A DNA stretch of 16,577 nucleotides from Candidatus Njordarchaeum guaymasense (GCA_030587605.1 JAUQYT010000231.1:1-16577), one strand, 5' to 3'. Positions 8,032-14,923 are shown, counted from the first letter of the stretch. Made by a program: numbers and translations. The notes: generated by a model from the letters alone, not told the origin.

Positions 8032-9039
8032 TCAGCTATAGAATCGCTTTATGACTCTTAGAGCGTTCAAAGTGATCCACTTGGATGGCTTGCCTTTCTC
8101 CTCGATATCGACTTGAAATCTTCCGTTGAAGGTATTCTCCAATTTCCATCTGCCATGCTCATCTTGCTTGGAAACCACTAGATCAATTGCTTCTTGCATC
8201 CTCTCATCCCGATACCCAAGCTTCGTCAAGATGCCAAGAATCTCAAGGGCATCGGTCTGGTACATGAGGGGAAAGCCGAAGTGCAACCAGCCAGGTTTGG
8301 AGACTCTGCCTAAATTGTGGCTTTTCTTGTGAACGTGATGTTGAAGCAGGTATTCAGCTCCCCTCTCAATGGACTTCTTCACATCTTCGGACCTCTTGTC
8401 AGTTGGGATCTCTGCCAAAGCTTTTAGCGCCTTCACAACGCCCATGTGGCAGCTATGTTTTCCAAAGCACATTATGAGCTTATCGTAGGGCCAACCTTTC
8501 CCAGTTCCCTTTATTCCGTCATCATATCTTTGGTATTTGGTGATCCAGTTGATTCCTCTCCTGATTCTTGGGTCATCCAAGTAGTCGAATCTGATCATAC
8601 TCCAAACCATGTTGCCCGTTAAGCAAGGAATGACGCCGCTATACCTACCTCCTCCAGTCTTCGCACTATGCCAAGGAGAGAAACCGCCACTCTTGCGATC
8701 TTGAGAGGTCTCAAGAATAAACTCACACGCCTTCCTAATTCGGTCATCCTTCCCGTCAGTTCCAAGTTCTGCTAGGATTAACAGTTGCCAGACTGTTCCC
8801 CTGTACTTGCCAGAATAGAATCTATCTGGAGTCTCCCAGTACCCTTCTTTCTTCTGTCCGGCAAGAATCTTGGGCACCACTCCGGTTACCATGATCTCTT
8901 TTTTTGCCTTGCTAACTTCGAGATCATTCTCGTGCTTCTCCAATATGTCGACCAGAGCAAAGTACCTCACAGACGGGTTGTCTTCCTCCAATAACCAGTC
9001 CATCGCGTATCCTTTCAGCAGAGATTGCCAATTACTCAT
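8032..9039 (-). CDS. Alpha/alpha-toroid protein with prenyltransferase/squalene-oxidase-type repeats
   Basis: This 335-residue protein has repeated helical units with QW-like motifs: QKKEGYW (62-68), QDRKSGGF (113-120), KYQRYDDG (168-175) and KQDEHGRW (291-298). The opening WLLEEDNPSVRYFALVDIL and KYRGTVWQLLILAELG (78-93) are typical of a widespread uncharacterised family that databases sometimes mislabel as a nitrogen fixation protein. It lacks the DxDD acid motif of class II terpene cyclases, so cyclase activity is not supported. The Cys/His cluster CFGKHSCH (191-198) could bind metal or form an active site (inference). The ATG start is preceded by AAGGTG about 8 bases away. It lies downstream of, and co-directional with, a small ORF and the winged-helix gene. 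The substrate is unknown. Confidence 0.78.
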   Translation of the reverse strand: MSNWQSLLKGYAMDWLLEEDNPSVRYFALVDILEKHENDLEVSKAKKEIMVTGVVPKILAGQKKEGYWETPDRFYSGKYRGTVWQLLILAELGTDGKDDRIRKACEFILETSQDRKSGGFSPWHSAKTGGGRYSGVIPCLTGNMVWSMIRFDYLDDPRIRRGINWITKYQRYDDGIKGTGKGWPYDKLIMCFGKHSCHMGVVKALKALAEIPTDKRSEDVKKSIERGAEYLLQHHVHKKSHNLGRVSKPGWLHFGFPLMYQTDALEILGILTKLGYRDERMQEAIDLVVSKQDEHGRWKLENTFNGRFQVDIEEKGKPSKWITLNALRVIKRFYS

Positions 9040-9074
9040 TTTCTGACACCTTCTTAGCTGCCGAGCTTCCGGGG

Positions 9075-9182
9075 TTAGCCAGTTTGAGTTCTTCGCTTCT
9101 TGCCACAGGGTAACGTCTTCTTGACGAGAGTCTTCTCGTAAGGTATTCCTCTCGGTCCGTTCTTAAGCCTTGCTTCCAACAT
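9075..9182 (-). CDS. Putative 35-residue basic small protein
   Basis: This is a short open frame between two minus-strand genes. It starts with ATG preceded by GAGGATAG, a reasonable ribosome binding site about 4-5 bases away, and ends in TAA. The product is lysine/arginine rich, with a central KNGPRGIPYEKTLVKK and a tail LPCGKKRRTQTG holding one cysteine. It begins 18 bases after the stop of the winged-helix gene and ends 35 bases before the toroid gene, so it would fit an operon. I do not recognise a family. A chance ORF of this length is possible, but the start signal, the spacing and the non-random composition favour a real gene. Confidence 0.42.
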   Translation of the reverse strand: MLEARLKNGPRGIPYEKTLVKKTLPCGKKRRTQTG

Positions 9183-9200
9183 CTATCCTCTTCGACATGT

Positions 9201-10376
9201 TCAGAGATCCTTCAGAGGTGACATGAACCCTCCGGCGGTTCTGCGCGTCAACGGCAACATGGAATCACATTCCCTAGTTTGAACCTCTTGTTCGGCAATG
9301 AACCTTCCGATCTTCCGCGCTTCCAAGTGTATTTCGCTTAGTACGGTTCGCTCGACTCCCTCGAGGAGAAACAGCTTGACCAACGGCTTCACGTCTTCTA
9401 TGTAATCCCATACCCCAACAATTCTTCCGTCGACCAATATTGTTGTCGTAGCGTTCCCCCCACGATCAAAAACATACTCTTGGTGATTCTGAGAAAGATA
9501 CCTTACGCGATCCTTGTATCCCATCAGGTATGGGTCGAGTGTAGGCAGCAGGTTGACTGTTCTCCTTCCAGAAGCCTTCACGTTTCCCAAGGGTTCTTCA
9601 TCGGATCGGAGCATGATGAAGTTTCCCTTGGCGTCGGAAACATCAACTTGGGTGACCTGCTCTTCAATATGGCTTAGCGCCTCTCTCACTTCCGTCATCG
9701 TCAAGCCGATCCACCAAGCGATGTCCTTCTCAGTTGCTGGACCGAACGAACTCAAATAGCTTTGCACCAACAAGGCTCGGGCCTCTGACTCTGCCATCTT
9801 GGTGAGATCTATGTCTGGGAAGTAATCGTGAAAGAGAAGAAACCTGTTGACCCTATCTTTCCAGCCCTTTCTTGGTCTACCCCTTATCAGCAGCCCTTGA
9901 TCGCACATCTGCTCTACGACTGCCGGAATATTAAGCTGTGTTCCGAGAGCTTCCCTGATCTCCGAGGATGTCATTTCCTTATCCTTCAGTAGCGTCAAAA
10001 CAGATTCCGAAACCTCCCTGTACTCCTTCATTGAGATGCCCCGATACTCCAGAAAGTCTTCTGAGCCTTTCTGCAACATTCTCCTTGTAGCAGCAAAAGC
10101 TATTGGAATGAATTCCTTTGTGAGAACGTGAATGGTACCGCGCATGCAACGGATTTTTCCAAGCCGCTTCTTAACATAAAGCGCTTGGTCTAACTGTTCC
10201 TTTTCGAAACTTCTGGTTCTCGCGAACAGTGATAAGTAAGGTGTCGGGGGGTAAGTGGCATGCAGACCACATGTGTCTCCCGCTATTTGAACAACGTCAT
10301 CGATTCTTGAGTCATGGCTTAAGTGATGCTTCCTCAAGATGAACTGACTGACCAAGGTCAAACTCGTCTTTTTCAT
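9201..10376 (-). CDS. AlkZ-like (HTH_42) winged-helix DNA-binding protein
   Basis: This 391-residue protein is of the COG3214/HTH_42 family, whose studied bacterial members (AlkZ, YcaQ) are DNA glycosylases that remove alkylated or crosslinked bases. Family features include the N-terminal QFILRKHHLS, GLHATYPPTPYLSLFAR (37-53), KIRCMRGTIHVL (74-85), winged-helix segments around MTSSEIREALG and ATEKDIAWWIGLT, and a C-terminal LLPTLDPYLMGYKDR. The family glycosylase motif Q-x-Q/Q-x-D is H39-A40-T41 here. The start at 10376 is chosen by family alignment. ATG at 10421 is an alternative: TATTAA lies about 24 bases before it, which would fit a leaderless transcript. The frame extending further to 10574 overlaps the divergent gene and is not credible. 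Catalytic activity is uncertain. Confidence 0.76.
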   Translation of the reverse strand: MKKTSLTLVSQFILRKHHLSHDSRIDDVVQIAGDTCGLHATYPPTPYLSLFARTRSFEKEQLDQALYVKKRLGKIRCMRGTIHVLTKEFIPIAFAATRRMLQKGSEDFLEYRGISMKEYREVSESVLTLLKDKEMTSSEIREALGTQLNIPAVVEQMCDQGLLIRGRPRKGWKDRVNRFLLFHDYFPDIDLTKMAESEARALLVQSYLSSFGPATEKDIAWWIGLTMTEVREALSHIEEQVTQVDVSDAKGNFIMLRSDEEPLGNVKASGRRTVNLLPTLDPYLMGYKDRVRYLSQNHQEYVFDRGGNATTTILVDGRIVGVWDYIEDVKPLVKLFLLEGVERTVLSEIHLEARKIGRFIAEQEVQTRECDSMLPLTRRTAGGFMSPLKDL

Positions 10377-10421
10377 GCAAATCACGTGATTCTGGTATTT
10401 CCGCTTTCCAGAGTTGCGCAT

Positions 10422-10520
10422 ATGGCAGACTGTTAGTTTAATAATCCCTTGCCTCAAGAATAAATAGATAACGAGCAATGATGCTATAGTCCAGTTATAA
10501 AAAGAGGAAGGAGGAACCTC
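10422..10520. promoter_or_regulatory. Divergent promoter region between AlkZ-like gene and DNA methyltransferase
   Basis: This 99-base A/T-rich spacer separates two divergently transcribed genes. TATA-like elements include AATAAATAG (about 10460) and TTATAAAAAG (10495-10504) on the plus strand, and ATTATTAAAC, the complement of bases around 10437-10446, on the minus strand. AAGGAGG at 10508-10514 is the methyltransferase ribosome binding site, 6 bases from its ATG. Which TATA element serves which gene cannot be settled by eye. Confidence 0.4.
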
Positions 10521-11390
10521 ATGGGCAGGGGAACAAAGACAAGTCGATTTGGCGTGTCGAAGAGGGAAGGACATGACTCAACGCCATTTTATAGCGGCAA
10601 GTTGTACAGGGGCTTCAAGGTGAACGAAGTCAGCCCCGAAGTTGAGAACCCAGTTCCACCAGAAGTCCTTGACAAAGTCCTTTGCCAGGATTCAAGAAAA
10701 ATGGATAACATTCCTGATTCCAGTGTTCACCTGATGGTCACCTCCCCTCCCTACAATGTTGGCAAGGAATATGATGAAGAACTAGACCTGAACGAGTATC
10801 TGGCGCTCCTAAAGGATGTCTTCACTGAGACACACAGGGTGCTAGTCAATGGCGGCAGAGCTTGTGTCAACATCGCCAACGTCGGAAGAAAACCCTACAT
10901 CCCGTATCACAAATTTATAATCGATGCAATGACTGAAGCTGACTTCCTCATGAGGGGAGAAGTAATATGGAACAAGGGGGCTAGCGCGGGAGCCTCCACC
11001 GCGTGGGGAAGTTGGCTATCTCCAACCAACCCTACGCTGAGAGATACGCATGAGTATATTCTTGTATTCTCAAAGGGCAAGTTCTCGAGAAGCGGCGAGG
11101 GAAAGAAGGCAACCATATCAAAGAGTGAATTCCTAGAGTTCACGAAGAGTGTTTGGACGTTCCAGCCTGAGTCAGCTGAAAAGGTTGGGCACCCTGCTCC
11201 ATTCCCCATAGAACTGCCTTACAGATGCATACAACTGTACACCTTTGAGGGAGAAATAGTCTTGGATCCATTCTGTGGTGTGGGAGCCACATGCATGGCG
11301 GCAGCCCGGACAGGTAGACACTATATTGGCGTCGACATCAATCCCGAATACGTGGGGAAAGCGTGGAAAAGACTGAACTCATTGACTTAG
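10521..11390 (+). CDS. Orphan site-specific DNA methyltransferase, beta class, probably N4-cytosine
   Basis: This 289-residue DNA aminomethyltransferase has circularly permuted beta-class order. The catalytic motif IV TSPPYNVG comes first (74-81) and the SAM-binding FxGxG motif, LDPFCGVGATCMAA (248-261), comes last; GVDINPEY (270-277) follows as the next SAM-contact region. SPPY rather than DPPY favours N4-methylcytosine, as seen in that enzyme class, though adenine-N6 cannot be excluded. The N-terminal FGVSKREGHDSTPFYSGKLY is an extension shared with archaeal and phage-like orphan methyltransferases. The start has a clear AAGGAGG site. No restriction endonuclease is seen on either side; the divergent neighbour is an AlkZ-like protein. 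It may act in epigenetic marking, host protection, or as the remnant of a restriction-modification system. The recognition sequence is unknown. Confidence 0.88.
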   Translation: MGRGTKTSRFGVSKREGHDSTPFYSGKLYRGFKVNEVSPEVENPVPPEVLDKVLCQDSRKMDNIPDSSVHLMVTSPPYNVGKEYDEELDLNEYLALLKDVFTETHRVLVNGGRACVNIANVGRKPYIPYHKFIIDAMTEADFLMRGEVIWNKGASAGASTAWGSWLSPTNPTLRDTHEYILVFSKGKFSRSGEGKKATISKSEFLEFTKSVWTFQPESAEKVGHPAPFPIELPYRCIQLYTFEGEIVLDPFCGVGATCMAAARTGRHYIGVDINPEYVGKAWKRLNSLT

Positions 11391-11511
11391 ATTAACCATC
11401 GGAAGTATGAGTTGATTCGGAGATCGCGGTCAGAGTTCGCGCCCGCACACATACACTTAGGCTGGTTTTCTCTTTGGTACATGACCCACCTTGGTTTCAA
11501 TGCCCCAGCAG

Positions 11512-11877
11512 CTAGGCGGGTTCCACCCTGAGCACAAGAGGAGATGCAATTATGAACGCAACCCAAAGCAAAAATGCTACCAACGCGGGTGGCGAAAGGC
11601 TACTCCAGAAAAGCCAGAAGAGTGCGAGGGATCCATAAAATCCTCCTATTCCGCCGATGAGAGCATTTCTGTTGCCAGCGGATTTCAGTCTGCTACTGCA
11701 ATTGAGACAAACGATGACATTATTACTCGTGAGACGAAAGATCTTCATATATAGAACTTTTCCACATCTCGGGCATCTAGCTATCCGATATCCCTCCTCT
11801 AAATCAGCATTTCCTCTGACGACTAGTCCACACCAGAGTAACTTAAGTCTTCGGTCTAAATCCAATTTAGTCTTCAA
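11512..11877 (-). CDS. Zinc-ribbon membrane protein of unknown function
   Basis: This 121-residue protein has a short basic N-terminus, a four-cysteine zinc ribbon (CPRC at 35-38 and CLNC at 57-60), then two predicted transmembrane helices (about 72-92 and 97-117). The ribbon probably binds one zinc and faces the cytosol, judging by the basic residues before the first helix (inference). Such small ribbon-plus-membrane proteins are common in archaea and mostly uncharacterised. The start is uncertain: TTG at 11877 is the first possible codon after an in-frame TAA, has no convincing ribosome binding site, and TTG at 11865 is an alternative. It converges on the DNA methyltransferase, 121 bases away. 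Confidence 0.6.
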   Translation of the reverse strand: MKTKLDLDRRLKLLWCGLVVRGNADLEEGYRIARCPRCGKVLYMKIFRLTSNNVIVCLNCSSRLKSAGNRNALIGGIGGFYGSLALFWLFWSSLSPPALVAFLLWVAFIIASPLVLRVEPA

Positions 11878-11965
11878 GGGAGTTGATGGGCTGAGTCCGG
11901 AACGTTAGACTTCACTTCTTGGTGGTCAACCTAGTAGTATGAAGATCTTAGCACAGCTGACTTCT

Positions 11966-12772
11966 CTATCTTAAACCAACGACGGGTTTGAATGCGCGAG
12001 GAGGAACGCGATAGAACTTCGCATCTGGGTAGCCGAGGGTGAACACCCCGACCTTACTTCCGTGAATGCCCGCCAGGTCCCTAATCTTGGGGTTAATCTC
12101 TATCGCAATCTGAGTCCAACCATTCCAGCACGTTCCCAAACCAAGCGCTTCAGCTGCCAGTCTGCCATATGTGACGATTATCCCAATATTGTTGCTCTCA
12201 ATCTCCATGTTCAATCCAGAGGAAATGAAGACAATATGCGGTGCATCATAATATATAGGGCTACGGAATCTCTTTCCTAGGTAGGCAAATGTCTCCTTGT
12301 ACATATATTGGGTTGCAGGACTATCAAGTAGCTCTTTCTGGACGGCATCTGACAGGACTCTTATCTTCTCTTGATCTGAGAGAATCGAGAAGTTCTCCGA
12401 TCTGAAGTTTGCTGCTGTAGGAGCATACTGCATAGCATCGAAGACCTTCTGCAGTACGTCGGTTGGAACCTTGTCTTTCTTGTAGAGGCGAATAGAGCGG
12501 TGAGCTCTGAGGAAGCGGTAAAGAGTGTCGTACGATAGAATGGTCTCAGGTTTCTTAACTCCGTCCAAGGTCTGGGATTCGCCAATGTCCTTGTGGAGAA
12601 TAGCGTCTTCGGGACACCTTGCGATGCAATGGCCACAGAGGTTACATATGCTTCGGAGGCCGCGGAATGTGACCTTGCCTCGCTCCTTGTCTTCGCTGAA
12701 TTGCCGTGGGCAAACCGTTAGACAGACTCCACAATTGGCGCATTTCTCATAGTCAATGCCCAATATTGACAT
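11966..12772 (-). CDS. Ferredoxin-nitroreductase fusion protein
   Basis: This 268-residue protein joins an N-terminal 2x[4Fe-4S] ferredoxin domain to an FMN nitroreductase-fold domain. Cluster cysteines are Cys11, Cys14, Cys17 and Cys21 in CANCGVCLTVC, and Cys43, Cys46, Cys49 and Cys53 in CNLCGHCIARC, both followed by proline. The nitroreductase part starts at about residue 85 with RAHRSIRLYK (89-98), the usual phosphate-contact motif of FMN binding, continues with YAPTAANFRSENF, and ends with VGVFTLGYPDAKFYRVPPR. Such fusions are common in anaerobic archaea and clostridia and are thought to be cytosolic flavin reductases fed by ferredoxin; the substrate is unknown. The ATG is preceded by AAAGGTGA. 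It is divergent from the aconitase X operon. Confidence 0.9.
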   Translation of the reverse strand: MSILGIDYEKCANCGVCLTVCPRQFSEDKERGKVTFRGLRSICNLCGHCIARCPEDAILHKDIGESQTLDGVKKPETILSYDTLYRFLRAHRSIRLYKKDKVPTDVLQKVFDAMQYAPTAANFRSENFSILSDQEKIRVLSDAVQKELLDSPATQYMYKETFAYLGKRFRSPIYYDAPHIVFISSGLNMEIESNNIGIIVTYGRLAAEALGLGTCWNGWTQIAIEINPKIRDLAGIHGSKVGVFTLGYPDAKFYRVPPRAFKPVVGLR

Positions 12773-12934
12773 ACTTCTCTCACCTTTGGATCATCTGATT
12801 CACGTATGGCTTGGAGTCTCTCCACTTAATAACACTACGTTCAGACATCAGGACAAACAAGAGAATGGAAGACTATATGAAGCAGAAAATCCCAGTATAG
12901 AACACTAGGCATGACGTTGTCTAGGAGGGGTTAG
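12773..12934. promoter_or_regulatory. Divergent promoter region between nitroreductase and aconitase X operon
   Basis: This is a non-coding spacer with candidate archaeal promoters both ways. On the minus strand GTTATTAAG (complement of about 12825-12833) lies some 53 bases before the nitroreductase ATG. On the plus strand ACTATATGA (12872-12880) or AGTATAGAA (12894-12902) could serve the aconitase X genes. A small dyad, GGAG-TCT-CTCC (12813-12823), lies just downstream of the minus-strand TATA candidate and could be an operator. GGAGGGG at 12924-12930 is a strong ribosome binding site for the ATG at 12935. Confidence 0.35.
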
Positions 12935-12983
12935 ATGTACCTAACTCGGGAAGAGGAAAGTACACGATGGTAATCAAGGTGAA
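12935..12983 (+). other. Out-of-frame canonical N-terminus of the aconitase X large subunit (apparent frameshift)
   Basis: An ATG at 12935, 4 bases after GGAGGGG, encodes MYLTREEE, the usual start of aconitase X large subunits, and then runs into TAA at 12971. The downstream frame, read upstream of its first ATG at 12984, gives KVHDGNQGEMLSK, which continues the family consensus (EEEK-x-x-D/N-G-x-x-G-E). The frames join near 12956-12960, in GAGGAAAGTAC, if two bases are added or one is removed. This is either an indel in the sequence data, a real mutation, or a recoding site. Confidence 0.72.
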
Positions 12984-14117
12984 ATGCTTTCAAAGCTAAT
13001 GAAACTAGTCGTGAAACTAGGAGACTCATTTGGCGCAGATAGATTGATAGGAATTAAGTCAGCTCACACTGTCTTGAACTTTGGCGCGAATTTCATAAGG
13101 GCAGCTGCCAAAATTCTGAACGATGTAGCAGAAGCTGGTTTGAGAGTGAAGGTAAGGACTACAGCCGATCCTGTGCTTGATGCTAACTATAAGGAGGATC
13201 TTAAGGCCATCTGGGCCATGTTTCCTTTACACGAGGAATTGATGAGGAACCTAGCCCGGATAGGGGTCCACGGTTTTACATGCACACCGTACTTCCTCGA
13301 TAACAAGCCAGACTTTGGTGACCACTGCGCATGGTCTGAATCTTCCGCCGTCATATACCTGAACTCTGTTCTGGGTGGTCGTTCAAACCGAGAGGGCGGA
13401 GTCACAGACATTGCAAGTGCCATCACTGGAAAAACTCCCAACCACGGACTGCATCTCAAAGAAAACAGGAGAGGACAGATTCTCTTCAAAATACTGTTCG
13501 ACGATTGGGACGAGTACGACTTGACCTCAATTGGGTTAAAAATCGGAGAAGTGGCCGGAAGCATGATCCCAGTGATTGAGGGCCTTCACAGGATTTCAAC
13601 TGACAATCTAAAGAATCTCGGTTCTGCTACCGCATCTACAGGCGCCGTCTCCTTGATTCACGTGATCGGTTTTACACCTGAGGCTAAGACTAAGGAAATG
13701 GCATTCCAAAACGATAAACCTGAGGATGATGTTGAAATAGACAGGGACTCCCTCAAAGACGTGAGAAAGAAATATAGCACTGAATGGGAAGCCTCACCAG
13801 TAACCGTCACAATAGGCTGTCCGCACTTAAGCAAGGAAGAAGTGCTGGCTGTTCTTAAGAAGCTCGAGGGAAAGAGGATTTTACCTAGCATCAACTTCTG
13901 GATATGCACTAATGAAGAAGCCAGAGACACTATCAGGAATTCTAAGTACTCTGAGGTCTTGAAGAGTTCGGGCGCAAAACTGGCTAGTTTCTGTCCAATG
14001 CTAACACTCCTACCAAGACCCGTGATGACGAATTCTGCGAAAACCTGTTTCTACACAAATGCGACATACAGGAGCCTGAATACTTGTATCAAAGTTGCAA
14101 CGGAGAGTAAGAAATAA
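12984..14117 (+). CDS. Aconitase X large (catalytic) subunit, phosphomevalonate dehydratase-like
   Basis: This 377-residue frame has the aconitase X catalytic core: FGADRLIGIKSAH (16-28), GFTCTPYFLDNKPDFGDHCA (97-116), SESSAVIYLNSVLGGRSNRE (118-137), TPNHGLHLKENRR (151-163), ASTGAVSLIHVIGFTPEA (217-234), IGCPHLSKEE (277-286) and MTNSAKTCFY (348-357). Cys100, Cys279 and Cys337 are the probable iron-sulfur ligands. In archaea the known role is phosphomevalonate dehydratase of the archaeal mevalonate pathway; in bacteria relatives dehydrate cis-3-hydroxyproline. The region after SAH (TVLNFGANF) and TTADPVLD (59-66) departs from the SAHVSGVSY and TTLNPAGMD patterns I recall. About 17 N-terminal residues lie in another frame upstream. 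Starting at 12984 leaves GGTG only two bases away, a poor signal. It overlaps the small-subunit ATG by one base. Confidence 0.82.
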   Translation: MLSKLMKLVVKLGDSFGADRLIGIKSAHTVLNFGANFIRAAAKILNDVAEAGLRVKVRTTADPVLDANYKEDLKAIWAMFPLHEELMRNLARIGVHGFTCTPYFLDNKPDFGDHCAWSESSAVIYLNSVLGGRSNREGGVTDIASAITGKTPNHGLHLKENRRGQILFKILFDDWDEYDLTSIGLKIGEVAGSMIPVIEGLHRISTDNLKNLGSATASTGAVSLIHVIGFTPEAKTKEMAFQNDKPEDDVEIDRDSLKDVRKKYSTEWEASPVTVTIGCPHLSKEEVLAVLKKLEGKRILPSINFWICTNEEARDTIRNSKYSEVLKSSGAKLASFCPMLTLLPRPVMTNSAKTCFYTNATYRSLNTCIKVATESKK

Positions 14118-14557
14118 TGCCTAAATTGTTGAAAGGTCGAAGCTTGAGCGGCGGAGTTGTTGAAGGAGAAGCTATCGTGACGAAACAGGCTTTCAGTGTC
14201 TCCGCAGCTTTCACCATTCCGTTAATAGAATTCACGAAGAGCTTAAAGGTTGCAGACAGAACACATGAACTCTTCAAACAAGACGTAAAAGACAAGATCC
14301 TGGTCTTTCCGCTGGCAATAGGCACCACGACTCTAGGATTTGTGCTACTGGAAACAATCGTCCGAGGGGTAAGCCCCAAGGCGATTGTTTGCTCGAAAGG
14401 CGAACCTCTACTGAGTTCGGGCGCTCTCTGCGCGGAGATCTTCTTTGATAGGAAATTCCCCATAGTTGATCAAATCGATTTCTCCGAGCTGGAGAAAATC
14501 AAGAACGGAAGCTTGATCAGAGTCAACGGCGACAACGGAACCGTCGAAATACGTTAG
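14117..14557 (+). CDS. Aconitase X small (swivel, DUF126) subunit
   Basis: This 146-residue protein is the swivel domain that pairs with the preceding subunit; the TAATG overlap indicates translational coupling. Family marks are GRSLSGGVVEGEAIV (7-21), DKILVFPLAIGTTTLGFVL (59-77), AIVCSKGEPLLSSGAL (89-104) and a C-terminal RVNGDNGTVEI (135-145). In family members as I recall them the loop after VFP reads RGRGS(C/S)(S/T)GS, with an active-site serine. Here it is LAIGTTTLG (66-74), which loses the arginine and replaces serine with threonine. The segment before it (FTIPLIEFTKSLKVADRTHE) also lacks the usual Gly/Asp/His pattern. The pair may therefore have altered substrate or activity. As a two-subunit set it still best fits the phosphomevalonate dehydratase architecture. 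Confidence 0.82.
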   Translation: MPKLLKGRSLSGGVVEGEAIVTKQAFSVSAAFTIPLIEFTKSLKVADRTHELFKQDVKDKILVFPLAIGTTTLGFVLLETIVRGVSPKAIVCSKGEPLLSSGALCAEIFFDRKFPIVDQIDFSELEKIKNGSLIRVNGDNGTVEIR

Positions 14558-14695
14558 GTCTTCAAAACGCTCCTTGTTAACGAATCAAGAAGCCAACGGC
14601 TTGCGCTCGCTCGGCAAAACTGAAATATCCATCCAATCACCAACCGTGGTGGATGAGTCAGACTTGGCAAAGAGTTTCGGAGTGGGGTGGCGCGT

Positions 14696-14923
14696 GTGAA
14701 AACTAGTTTGAAGCTACTGATTCCAGTCACAATCGTCGTTGCAGCGGGATTAGCGCTCTCGGGACTGGGCGTTGTCTTCTATTACTATGAATCAAGGTAC
14801 TCGGGACTTCTGCCAGTAATCTCCTATCCTTACAGAGAATATGCGCTGCCAGTTGGCATAGCCGGGGTATTGCTGCTTGTCGTTGCACTTTTAGCACTGT
14901 TGCTGATCATAAAAAGAAGATGA
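14696..14923 (+). CDS. Small membrane protein with two predicted transmembrane helices
   Basis: This protein of 75 residues begins KTSLKLLIPVTIVVAAGLAL and has two hydrophobic helices (about 7-26 and 49-70) separated by a tyrosine-rich loop (YYYESRYSGLLPVISYPYRE). It ends in the basic cap IIKRR. GTG at 14696 is preferred over GTG at 14687 because GGGGTGG lies 5 bases before it. The charge distribution suggests both termini are cytosolic (inference). I recognise no family. It precedes the HEVIGHG membrane protein by 37 bases in the same direction, so the two may be expressed and work together. Confidence 0.58.
   Translation: MKTSLKLLIPVTIVVAAGLALSGLGVVFYYYESRYSGLLPVISYPYREYALPVGIAGVLLLVVALLALLLIIKRR

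Noticed and set aside
8600..8610. DYLDD in the toroid protein as a terpene cyclase acid motif
   Set aside because: The motif is not DxDD in the expected domain context. It reads as part of an ordinary helix-loop (DYLDDPRIRRG).
10377..10574. N-terminal extension of the AlkZ-like protein to 10574
   Set aside because: It would overlap the start of the divergent methyltransferase and covers the A/T-rich promoter region. The added residues do not match the family.
11464..11475. T-rich tract (TTTTCTCTTT) about 75 bases after the DNA methyltransferase
   Set aside because: Could be an archaeal T-rich terminator, but it is interrupted and far from the stop. Not supported enough to call.
14631..14654. 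Inverted repeats ATCCA/TGGAT and CCA/TGG between the aconitase X genes and the small membrane protein
   Set aside because: Short, mutually exclusive pairings without a T-run. Not convincing as a terminator or riboswitch.
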